Source: Meloidogyne chitwoodi
Taxonomy: Eukaryota; Nematoda; Chromadorea; Rhabditida; Meloidogynidae
Assembly (NCBI GenBank): GCA_015183035.1
Contig: JACZZP010000005.1
Span: 1,488,001 to 1,552,000, forward strand
Direction of reading: 5' to 3'
Length of the DNA: 64,000 nt
Shown: piece by piece, positions 12,655 through 23,323 of the stretch
How positions within the stretch are numbered: the stretch's first letter is position 1
Layout: each line of letters begins with the position of its first letter
Position numbers and translations under genes: made by a program
Notes under the pieces: model-generated
Database searches by the model: none
Seen by the model: only the letters and a program-made list of their open reading frames with translations
Told to the model about the DNA's origin: nothing

Positions 12655-14303
12655 TTTTAAATTTAATATTAATTTTTTTAATTTAATTAATTATAAGAAT
12701 GAAGAGATTTTAAAAGTATTTTTATATGATAAAATTAAGAGAAAATTTATTTTATAATAAAACACGTTGCAGGAAATAAATAATTGTTGAATTAACTGCC
12801 TTTTAAAGTTTATTTTAAAGGTTGACAAATGAGATATGTATAATTATTTTAAAATTATTTAAAATTTCTCAATATTAAAAAAAGATGAAATATAAAGTTT
12901 TATTTGCTTAACTGCCTAAAAGTTGAATAATTTATTTGTAAAACAATGAGAAAAATTAACAAATCACATGCCTCTAAGGACAAGAAATTATTTAAATATT
13001 TAATTTAAATAAAATTAAATTTTATAAAATTATTTAAAATTTTATTTTAAGAGAAATGTATGAAAATCATTTAATCAAATAAAAAATATTTTGTCTTTTT
13101 ATTTATTAGAATTTAATTAAAAATTAATCAAAAATGATTAGAAAAACATGGTAATTGTTACATCTGTGGTTTTTAAGGTTATTTTATATTTAGTTATATT
13201 GGATATTTCATTTTAGATTAAAATTTACCAAATCTTGTATTTAAATAAAAATATCAAAATAAATAGTCAAGATATATAACGTTAATATAAATATAGTTTA
13301 GGTAAACTTTAAATAAGAAGATGTTCAATGTTTGACAAATCAAAATTAGATAAAATTTTATGATATTTAATTTATTTAAATTAATTGAAAAAATAGAAAA
13401 TATATAGTTAGAATAAATTTTAACAAAATTTATCACTGAGATAAGTTAGTCTTTCGCTAAATGATAGCCAAGTTTTTCTAGTGTTGTATTCGCTATTCTC
13501 TATATTCTCTACCATCCTGCAAAACTGCAAAAATCTTCCACTGAGATTGAACTTTTTTAAATAGCAAAATGTCTATTTTATCTTTACAGACAAAATATTT
13601 TTTTGTCAAACACATAATTAATTACCTAATAGATCCTCTATTACATTTAATTATGTAAAAATAAATTTAAGTAAATTATTTATAGTTTTTTTTATTAATT
13701 TATTTAAATTACTTATAATTTCAACATTTCTCATTTTTATTTCTCTTGTATTTAGAACAAATAAAAAATTATTAAAAAAATAAATTCTACTCTCCTTTTA
13801 AATAATTAATTAATGAATTATTATATTATCATTTAATTGTAGAAAAAAACAATAAAATTAAATAATATAAAATAAATAATTTGATTAAAACAGTTAAAAA
13901 TTATAAATAAATTATTTATACTTTTTAATAAAATAAAATATATTTAATAATTTTATTTTAATTTTATAGGTTAAATTAATTTTTTAAAATTATTATATAT
14001 TTTTTTATTTTTATTTATTTATATAATTTTAACAATAATTTTTATTAAAAAAATATTATAAAATATTTACATAAAATTAATAAAAATAAAATATAATATT
14101 AATTTTTTATTATTGAGAGATTAAAAGGTTATAATATTACAACATATTTAGTTTATAGCATTTTTAGAAAATAATATTTTTACAATTTTTATTTCTTTTT
14201 TAAAACAAAAATATTTAAAAATATTAATAACTATATTATTATTATTATTTTAATAAAATATTTTATTTAAAGAAAATATAAATTTTATTAAAATATTTAG
14301 AAA
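12655..14303. other. Intergenic region, 1.65 kb, divergent promoters
   Basis: Lies between the leftward peptide gene and the rightward amino acid transporter. Contains two near-copies of TTAACTGCCT (about 12792 and 12908) and a slightly less AT-biased patch at 13440-13560. Short frames here are low-complexity and lack splice support. No gene recognised. Confidence 0.45.
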
Positions 14304-16350
14304 ATGAATGTTAAAATTGCAAAAAATAATAAAGGGCTTAATTGGTTTGTAACAAGTTTATTTATTGTTGCCCAATTAGCTGGGGGTGGGATTGTTGCTT
14401 TACCAACAGCAATAATTCAATCAGGTTATTTTAAAAAATAAAAAAAATATTGTTCAAAACAAAATAATTTTTTAGGGTTATGGACAGGCATTTTTCTTAA
14501 TATTTTTCTTACAAGTTTTTTTTTAATTAATTTTTAATTAATTTATTTAAATTAAAAGTAATGGCTGCTTCAACATCTATAATGTTAGGGAAATGTTGGT
14601 TAATTTTACAAAAACTATGGCCAAATATTTATTTAAATAATTATTGTCGTGAACCTTATCCAGAAATTTGTATGAGAGCATTAGGACATAATTTTAAGTA
14701 TTTTTTAAAATTAATTATTTAATTATTTTTAAAAAAGATATTTAGCTAATATATTTATTTTACTTAATCAATTTGGTATTTGTGTTGTTTTTTTACTTTT
14801 ATCTTCAAAAAATATTCAAAATTTTTTAAAATCTTTTTTTGGAATTAATTTTAGTTTTTGTTTATTAATTTTAATTTTGGCTATTTTACTTTTTCCATTT
14901 ACTTTACTTAAATCACCAGAAGATTTTTGGTAGTAATTTTATTTTTTAAATTTAAATTAATTTTATTTTTATTTTAAAAAATTAAAAAAAAAGGTGGGCA
15001 GCTGTTATTTCAGCAGGAACAACAACTATTGCTGTAATTTTAATTTGTTTAGGTTGTTTAATGGATTATTCTGTTTGTGCTCCAATTTCTGTTGGAAAGA
15101 TATCAAATAATAATTTTAGTAATTATTTTCTTGCTCTTGGAACTTTTCTTTTTTCTTATGGTGGACATCCTGGTTATTACATATTTATTTAAATATTAAA
15201 ATATTTTTACTTCAAAGGATTTCCTACAATTCAACATGATATGAAAAAACCAAAAGAATTTACAAAATCATCAATTATAGCATTTTTAAGTTATTTTAAA
15301 TTAATTAATTAATTTAATAAATAATATTTAGTTTTGTCAATGCTTTATTTACCTGTTTGTATTCTTGGATATATTATTTATGGAAATAGTTTACGTGAAT
15401 CAATTATGAATTCAATACAACATATTTGGATTCAACATGTATTTTTAAATTAATAATTAATTAAAAATTATTATTATTTTTTTAAATTTATTAGACTGCT
15501 AGTTTTCTTATTACTGGACATGCAATATTTTCAATAATTATAGTAATTAATCCAATTAACCAAAGTGCAGAAAGGAAATTCTGTGTACCGCAAGGTCTTC
15601 TTTAATAATTAAAAATTAATATTATTTATTTTTAAAGAATTTGGCATATTTCGAATTATTGTTCGTGGTTTTATTCTTTTTTTAATTGTTTTTGTTGCTG
15701 AATCAATACCAACTTTTGGTCCTTTACTTAATTTAAGTGGAGGTTCAACACAAACATTTACAGCATTAATATTTCCTTGTATTTGTTATTTATTTTTAAA
15801 TTCATTAAAAGAAAAAAATAATAAAAATATTAAATTTAATGTGAGTTATTTTTAATAAATAATTATTTTAAAATTGTTTTTTATAGAAGAATAATTTTCC
15901 TTTTTCTATAGAAGAAAATAATAATTATTTATCATTAACAGAGTTTGTTATTTTTAATAAATAAATAATATTTTATTAATTTTAGTGTTTTGGCTATTTC
16001 TGATAAAAAAATACTTTTTTTATCAATTTTTATTATTGGTTAAACAATAATATTTTTATTTAATTAATTTTTTTAGTTTTTGGTTTATTGGGTGGTGGAG
16101 CAGCAACATATTCAGCAATTAAAGAATTAATTTTTACTAATTTTGTTCCACCTTGTTATATTTCTTTTTTTATTAATTCATATAATAATAATGTTTGTTT
16201 TTTAATTTAAAATAATTATAAAATATTTTTATTTTAAAGAAAGCTCAAAAAATAGGAAATATAAATTGTTGTGGAGTTGGTCAAAATATATCAATATTTG
16301 GGTCATCAGAAGAAATTTGTTCTAAAACAAATTTAAATTTTTATAATTAA
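14304..16350 (+). CDS. Amino acid transporter, AAAP family (Aa_trans)
   Basis: Multi-pass amino acid/auxin permease family transporter, expected to move amino acids across the plasma or vesicle membrane. It opens with [20 protein letters not shown], the TM1 signature of the family (glycine-rich break followed by ALP). Later landmarks are [39 protein letters not shown] (the FS-x-GGH-x-x-x-P-x-I-Q-x-DM block), and [20 protein letters not shown]. About 11 hydrophobic helices are spread over roughly ten exons separated by introns of 40-70 bp. The C-terminal tail ([12 protein letters not shown]) is hydrophilic. Start is the ATG at 14304 ([14 protein letters not shown]). Substrate cannot be told from sequence; it is nearer to the nematode-expanded AAAP members than to VGAT by eye. 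Confidence 0.88.
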
Positions 16351-16779
16351 TTTTATTTCTTTTTTGAATTATTACTACATATATATATAAATTTATTAAA
16401 TAAATTTATAAATTATATAATTCGTTCTTTACTTTAAATATAAATAACACTCAATATAATGAGAGAGGAGAATGATTTTATTATTGTCAAATAATTCTTT
16501 GATTTATTTTAACAATTAACATAATAAAAACTCAAAAAATTTATCAAAATATTTTACAAAATTATGTAAATTTTTTACTAAAAGAAGATATGGTTTAGAT
16601 GGTCATTTAATAAAGTTTTTTTTAATTGATAGGGATAAAGTAAATATATTTATAAAATAGTTATGTACATATCTTTAAAATAATGCTTAAATTTTCTTTA
16701 AAAAATCATCAAAAAATATAAAATTAATTTTCTTTTACTTCTTCTTTCTTAAAATTGTTCAGTTCTAATTTATATATAT
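16351..16779. other. Convergent 3' intergenic region
   Basis: About 430 bp between the converging ends of the transporter and the secreted coiled-coil gene. A/T-rich, nothing recognised. Confidence 0.45.
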
Positions 16780-18454
16780 TTAGAATGGTTCAGGTTTATT
16801 TCCAAATTCTTTTTTAATATTCTCAACTTTAGCATTTTTATCAACAGTATCGAATGTATTAAATATTTTATTTAATCGTTCATAAGCCAAAATAACTCTA
16901 AAAGAATAAACACGAATTAAAACTTCAAATTTATCTATTTTTTGTAATTTTGTATCATTAAATATTTTTATTTCATCTTCTATCCATTCAACAGGAAAAT
17001 TAGTGTTAAATACGATTAAATTATAATAAAAATTCAAAGGTGAAAACTTATTTAATTTTAACTCTGTCACAGATTTAAATGCTTTTTTAACAATATCATA
17101 AAAAGCCATAGCTTCGACACGATCATAAGGCCATGATTCAATTCGATTTAATTCCTTTTTATCTTTTTCACTCTTTTTTAAAGCAAGATCTAATAATTCT
17201 TCCCAACCATCATCCTTAAAATATTTTTAAAAATTAATTAATTTATTTATTTTAAATTTAAACTTTTGAAATTTTTAATTCTTCAATATCTAAAGCTCGT
17301 TTTTCTATGTGAACAATTTTAATGTAAAGGGCATAAATAACTTTATTTAAATAATAAAATTTTTCTAAGCGTAGAGAGAGTAGTTGAAATTCTTTTGCTT
17401 TTGTAATTTCATTTTTAATTTTATTTTTCTTTTTTTCAATTTCCTTTAGTACAATTTCATAAGTGTTTGAATTAATTTTAATTATTTGTTCATATTTGTT
17501 TGGTGGCTCAATTTTCAGTTTATTATAAATAGATAATACTCTTTCTATAGTCTGTTTTAATGTTTTTTTGGTAGGACTGTTTGTTTTAATTGTTGAATTT
17601 CCTTTTCGACTTTGAAATTTATGTTCCTCTTTTAATTCTTCTTCTTTTTTATTTATATTTTTCATTTCTTGTTCCAATAAAGAAATTTGTTTATTAATTC
17701 TTTCAGATCCGATTGATATAGCATTATCTATTACTTGACAATCTTTCAAATTAATTTTATTTAAACAAATATCTAAACTTTTCTCATTCTTCAATTGTCC
17801 ATTTACGTCATCAAATTGTTCTTTTATTTTTGTCAAAATCTCCGAAACAGTATCAATTTCAAAGTCTTTCATTTTTTCTAGAATTTCTCTTTCATATTTA
17901 ATCCACACTTCATTAATATAATTGTTCAAATTAGAGAATTCTATCGCAGACTGCCCAATTATTGTTTCTGTCATCATTTGTTTAACAAGTATTTTAAATT
18001 GTGAATCCATTTCACTAGTCCCTTTTGGAATAAATTTATTCAATATTTTAAACAAATTATTGCACCATTCTAACTTATTTAAATCATAATTTTTAACTAT
18101 TTCTGTTAATTCATTCACAGTTTCATCAGTAAACCATAATTTAATTTTCCCTTCCAAATATTTATTCAGGAAGTTTAAAAACTTTGTCAATTTTTCTTTA
18201 AGCGAAAAACTTTTTATATTAGTTATGCTTTTATAATCATTCGCGAATTCACCATAATATAAGCGAACATCATCAGAAATGTTTTCAACTTTTTTTATAT
18301 TTTTTGTTTCTTCTATAAATTCTTTAACAGCTTCTTCATCAATATTTTTAACAGTTTTATCAATATCTTGAGATATTTGGACAATTTGCTGATTCACTTC
18401 TGTTTGGGCATAACTAGACAGAAATACTATAAAAAATAAAACTCTCATAACCAT
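16780..18454 (-). CDS. Secreted coiled-coil protein, family unknown
   Basis: Not recognised. Two exons: exon 1 (about 17267-18454) starts MVMRVLFFIVFLSSYAQTEV, a clear signal peptide (the second methionine at 18448 may be used). A 48-bp intron then leads to exon 2 (16780-17218), which starts DDGWEELLDLALKKSEK. Total about 540 residues, lysine/glutamate-rich with long heptad-like stretches (about residues 250-370), no transmembrane segment after the leader, and few cysteines. Composition and the W-containing helical stretches resemble the other secreted coiled-coil genes of this window (32088, 49609, 55418). The end IRVYSFRVILAYERLNKIF can be loosely aligned with the end of the 32088 gene. The long open first exon is rare here and strongly supports a real gene. 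A secreted effector or pseudocoelom protein is speculative. Confidence 0.8.
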
Positions 18455-18462
18455 GAGAGTTT
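18437..18462. repeat. Perfect short inverted repeat over a start codon
   Basis: AAAACTCTCAT, 4-base spacer AACC, then ATGAGAGTTTT: 11-bp arms that could form a hairpin. It covers both candidate start codons of the secreted coiled-coil gene read leftward (18454 and 18448). Function unknown. Confidence 0.6.
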
Positions 18463-18589
18463 TCTTTAAAATAATAAAAAAAATTAAATGAATGGCTAAG
18501 GCAATTCAATTCTTTTAAAATTCTATCTATCTCAAGCAATCAATCCATCCATCAATAAAATTTTCCTTAAACAATAAAATCAATTTATG

Positions 18590-19158
18590 GGTACTTTTCC
18601 TTTATGCGTACAAATGTCCGCAAGTTTTTCTCTGCAAAAATTAATATTTTTCTCAAAAAGGATTATTTTAAAAAATATTTATGTCCATGAGCATAGTTTC
18701 CACAACTATTATAAAGATTATTTATAAATTTTTTGGTATATAAAAGGTATTAAGTTTTTTGCATCTATAAAATTCTATTTTTTCAAAATGAGTTACAATT
18801 ATAAAAAATTGCTTTCTGAAATACCTGATGAAACCCATGCGGCAAAATTTCTTCAAAATTGTGGAATTCTACATAAGGAACGAGTTTGTTGTGGTAATAG
18901 AATGGTTCCGTTTGAGATGAAAAACCGTGAAAAACTTATCCCTAAGTGGCGTTGTAGTTAGTTCCATGGCATAAAAGGTGTTCGTCCTGATACCTGGTTT
19001 GATCCTTCAAAACTACCGCTTGACACCATTGTTGAATTTATTCATTGGTTATACTCATGCACATAAATATTTTTTTTAAATAATTCTTTTTTAGAAAAAT
19101 ATTAAATTTTTTGCAGACAAAAACTTGTGGACATTTGTACGCATAAAGGAAAAGTACC
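18590..19158 (+). mobile_element. Merlin-type DNA transposon remnant with 8-bp target duplication
   Basis: Terminal inverted repeats of about 95 bp begin GGTACTTTTCCTTTATGCGT at 18590. The complementary end closes at 19158, with only scattered mismatches between arms. The flanks are an identical 8-bp duplication, AATTTATG (18582-18589 and 19159-19166). Merlin elements (related to bacterial IS1016) are known for 8-9 bp duplications. Inside is a decayed transposase fragment (18788-19066) in the plus orientation. At 569 bp the element is non-autonomous. Nothing else lies in the 18455-19444 spacer. Confidence 0.9.
18788..19066 (+). pseudogene. Truncated Merlin/ISXO2-like transposase, zinc-ribbon part only
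   Basis: One frame of 93 codons with an internal TAG at codon 58. Before the stop: THAAKFLQNCGILHKERVCC and then PKWRC. After it: RPDTWFDPSKLPLDTIVEF. This is the N-terminal zinc-binding region and the following G-x-W-F-x-x-S-K-L-x-L block typical of ISXO2/Merlin transposases. The second cysteine pair is reduced. The DDE catalytic domain is absent and the frame ends just before the right terminal repeat. Non-functional. Confidence 0.82.
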
Positions 19159-19444
19159 AATTTATGTAAATGACTCTCAATTCATAACTTAACATGTGAC
19201 AATTAATCAATTGCCAAAAATTCAAAGATTAATAATTTAAAAAGTTTAACAGATTTTAATTAAAATTTCAAAAAACTTTTTTATAATTTTATTAAATTCT
19301 GAAATGTCATTTAAAAAACATTTACAAAATCAACAAAAAATTGCTGGTAGAGAAAAAATAAAACAATAAATTGTTTAAGGATTAAATAAAAAAAGAGAAT
19401 TAAAAAAAAGCATCCATTGAGCAAAAGGGAATTTCATATATTTA

Positions 19445-22400
19445 TTATTCCCATTCTGTCGTACCGGGAGGCTTCTAAATTTAGGAATGAAAAAATATTA
19501 AATAAAAAAATACCGCTGTCATATCAATCATAACTCGAGAGATTGTTGTATTCATTTCTTCTTCTATACGTTTAACCATTTCCATAATATTCTAAATTTC
19601 AATAAATAATTTCCAATAAATTTAATTGAAAAAATAACCTCAAATGGAATATCTTTGCCTGGTAATGCAGGTTCTCCAGTCATAAAATCACGGGTGAGAA
19701 AAGGTCGCAAAACAATTGAACGCTTTGTACTTGGAAAAATTTGGGGCAAAGTATAAAATCTATTGAAATGAATTGGGACTAGAACTACTGGCATCTAAAA
19801 ATTAATAAAATAATAAATAAAGTATTTATAAATCAAAAACCTGTTCTATACGATTAAGAGAATCAAGAAGTAGTGGATTAGGTTTGTCCAGAGAATTTAG
19901 ACCTCGCAATGTTTGGTAAACAATTCGGTCAGCTTTTTGTAGAATTTCAACTGTCGCTGATTTTTTTTTTAATTATATAAGTAAATAGAAAAGTAATAAA
20001 TAAATAATTAAAAAGGATAATTTAAAGAAATATTATTTCGCTTAAGGAAAAGCTCGAATCCAAGGATGTAAAAAAGTCAAAAACTAAAATCCTTAATAAT
20101 AAAAACCTTCATTTATATGTGTAATAGTAATATCCTTGATTGAATTAGTAGTTGTTTCATGAAATACATAAACGACCCTTAAAAGAATAATTTTTAATTT
20201 TAATTAAAAATATTTTCCAAAATTAGGTACCTGTTTACGTTTTTCACTTCATTTGGAAGTATTTTAGCCAAGTAGTGAATTTTGTCCCAAGGAATCGGTT
20301 CATTCTTTTTACAAAATGTTAGAGCAGCAACATAAGAATAAGATCGCCGGTCACCTTAAAAAGCATGTCAATTGATATCTAAAAAAATAAAACCCTGTAC
20401 TCCGACTGATTTGATAGGAAGCAAAATACAATCAAAATTGGGGCTAAAATTTGAAACAATGGAACGAAGTTGACTTTGTGTTGCATCAAAATGTTCATCC
20501 TGGAATATTTTTTTAAATATTAATTACTCTCAAATTATCACAATAAATGGTCCTTCAGCGCAGAGAATTCGAATAGCCAAACCAGGACCAGGAAAGGGAT
20601 GACGATTTACAATGTGCTCGGGTAGTCCTAAAGTACGTCCAAGTGCTCGAACTTCATCTTTATGGAAGTCCTGCAACGGTTCGATAACTTTGCCCTTTAA
20701 AGATGTTAATATAAAATATATATTTAAAATAGATACTAAGTCTCGAAGTTCTCTCACGAGTGCGCTATCATTATGATGAGTTTCTAATAAAAAATATTTT
20801 AATGTCTCAAAAAATGTTAATTTACTAATAACATTTGCACAACCACTGGCAAGTTGGGAAGCACTTTCAATCTGAGGATGTTAGAAACTTATAAAAAATA
20901 AATATGCAAACCAGATCTGGCCGTAATGTTCCCTGAACAAGATAAAGATCAGTGTCCAATTTGAGCTAAAATATTAAAAATTAATGAAAGTTTTTAAATT
21001 GTAATTAAATACAAACTTGGCCAATTGCAGCGTCTTTACAACGAATAAAAGTATCACCAATAATTTTGCGTTTCTGTTCCGGGCAAATAACAAATTTTAA
21101 AGGCGGAGTTTCTACTCCATTTTCAACTATTCTGGCATTTAAAAATTCGGTGAAAAAATTGAAGCGGTTAACAACTAAAAAGCTAATTAAAAAAATATTT
21201 TTAAATATAAATATAACCAAGTCCAATTGCATTTAGAGATTTTATTATCGACGATGACTCATTGTAACGCATAAAACCATTATCAATGTGAATTGCATGC
21301 TAGAAAAATATTTTTCAATAATGTTACAAGAAATCGCAAGAAAAATCTGCAAGTCGTAATTTTATTTTCACAAAAAAATATATTTAAAAATAAATAAGAG
21401 AGAAAGTAGAAAGTGTTGAATATCCAATTTTTGCAAAAATTTTGCAGATTTGTTCTTTAGGAATTTCAGTAGGTATTCCTTGTTTTGAAACATTTAAATT
21501 TTTAATATGAATAGAAAAATTCAGTAGCAAATATAAAATACTAAAAGAATTATAAAAAAAATACCGACTGATTTGTGAGAAAATAAAACGAAAACTTGCA
21601 GATGTTACTTGCGGACTTTAAAGAACTTATGTTAGTTGAAAAATACAATTAAAAGTTTGTAACAAATGTGTAAAATATATATAAATATATTTATCTATCT
21701 AAACTAACCACTTTTTCTGAGCCCAAAGCTTTTGTACAAAGAGCAGCACAAACAGTTGAATCAACACCTCCAGAACAAAGTACCAATACATGTTTATCAT
21801 GAACAGTTTGGCGAATAAAGTCCAAACATTTTTGCTCTCGATTTAAAAGGGTATAACGGCAAGTTAATCGGCAAATACGACGCAGAAAATTTGAAAAGAT
21901 TAAAAGTCCATTTTCAGTGAGATCTACTTCTAATATTTAGAATAATTTAGTAATTTAATTTTTTAATAATAAAACCTGGATGGAATTGAAGACCAAAAAT
22001 ACGTTTTTCTGATTGTTCAATTGCTATAAAGTTTTTATAATTAAAATAAAGTAAAGTTTTACCTGCGACTAATTCGTTACTCATCGCAATAATACGAAAT
22101 CCATTAGATGCAACAGAATCTTTTGTAACCCCATCCCCATGCGTCAAAAGGACATTTTGTTCAGTTTGGAAACCATTAAAAATTTCTGATTGAGGATCAA
22201 CCTTTTAAATAATTATAATTAAATAAATTATAATTTATCAAAATTAAAGACTTTGATTTTTATACGGCCATCCTCACGTCTTGCATGTAGACAAACATTC
22301 CCACCAAAATGCTTGTTTATCAACTGAAAACCATAACAAATTCCCAAAACCTGAAAATTAATAAACGTACAAGAGAAAGTAAAAAACATACTGGAAGTTG

Positions 22401-22771
22401 GCCATTAAATATAGCTGGATCATATTTAGGAGAATTATCAACATAAACAGAATTTGGTCCACCACTTATAATGATAGCACTAAATTTGTTTTTACGTATT
22501 TTAACAAAGCAATTATACAAACCTGTATCTATCACGCAATAATTCCTCCATTTTAGTGTCAAAGGGAAGAATGCTACTATAAACATTGCATTCACGAACA
22601 CGTCTATCAATTAACTTAAATTAAAAATTAAATCTAAAACTCTCCACGAAACTTTTTAATAAAAACCTTGCCATATTGAGCACCAAAATCTAAAATGGCA
22701 ATTTTTTCCTCTTGCACATTTTCCAAATTTGTTATTTTTATCTTTTCTTTTATTGCATAGTTATCTTCCAT
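19445..22771 (-). CDS. GMPS: GMP synthase (glutamine-hydrolysing)
   Basis: Converts XMP to GMP with ATP and glutamine, the last step of guanine nucleotide synthesis; cytosolic. The N-terminal class I glutamine amidotransferase shows [11 protein letters not shown], the nucleophile elbow [21 protein letters not shown] and FGLQFHPG. The ATP-pyrophosphatase part has the PP-loop [36 protein letters not shown] and [16 protein letters not shown] then [11 protein letters not shown]. The C-terminal dimerisation domain ends KPPGTTEWE, identical to the animal enzyme's end. Start is the ATG at 22769-22771 ([10 protein letters not shown]). About fifteen exons. One intron (about 21302-21711) is enlarged by a MITE. 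Full length; very firm. Confidence 0.95.
21336..21612. mobile_element. MITE-like inverted-repeat element inside a GMPS intron
   Basis: Imperfect terminal inverted repeats of about 37-40 bp: the left arm starts GCAAGAAAAATCTGCAAGTC at 21336. The complement of the right arm reads GCAAGTAACATCTGCAAGTT, and both continue into TTTTATTTTC(T)CACAAA. The interior has no coding potential. It accounts for the unusual 410-bp intron in a gene whose other introns are 40-80 bp. Target duplication not established. Confidence 0.6.
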
Positions 22772-22983
22772 TCTGTCTTAACCCTGCAAAAACAATTATA
22801 TAGTGATAAATAATAAATATGAAAAGTAGAAAAGATATTTTTAACAATAAATTTAATGAAGCCCGAAACAGGACTACTTAGTCATGCAAATCCTGCATCC
22901 TAATTTAAATTAGAGGTAGATGCGCACCAAAGCGTCTCTTATTGAGTGTCTTTCGTGCTCAAACTGCAACCGATTTTTATCGT

Positions 22984-23122
22984 GTCCTGACATTTCGTCG
23001 AACAAAATTGCACGATATTTCGTCCCACCGGCGAAAAACCGTGGGCTCGTGTAAACAAAATGTAGATTTTTTGCCGTAGAGGCGAAATGTCGTGCAATTT
23101 TGTTCGACGAAATGTACAGGTC
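22984..23122. mobile_element. Short MITE with about 33-bp terminal inverted repeats
   Basis: The ends carry ACATTTCGTCGAACAAAATT and its complement, extending to about 33 bp of near-perfect inversion (one difference: CGATATTTCG against CGACATTTCG). The interior is GC-rich. It sits in the divergent 22772-23323 spacer between GMPS and PLAA, which holds no gene. Its G+C content contrasts with the surroundings, suggesting a fairly recent insertion. Confidence 0.75.
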
Positions 23123-23323
23123 CCATTTTTATTTAAAAATTGAAATTTTCGATGATTTTTGCTCAGCTTTTTGACTTTTCTGCCTTATATTTATTCTTTA
23201 GTGTTACTTGAAAAATAGGTATATCTTTTATGACATATGTATGTTTATAAATATTTGATCACAATAATTTCTACAAAATTTTTTTTAATAGTATTTTAAT
23301 AGATTATTTCTTTAATTATTTAA

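Noticed and set aside
13254..13436. 60-residue leftward frame, hydrophobic and isoleucine/tyrosine-rich
   Set aside because: Low complexity, no splice context, no start context. Typical chance frame in 80% A+T DNA.
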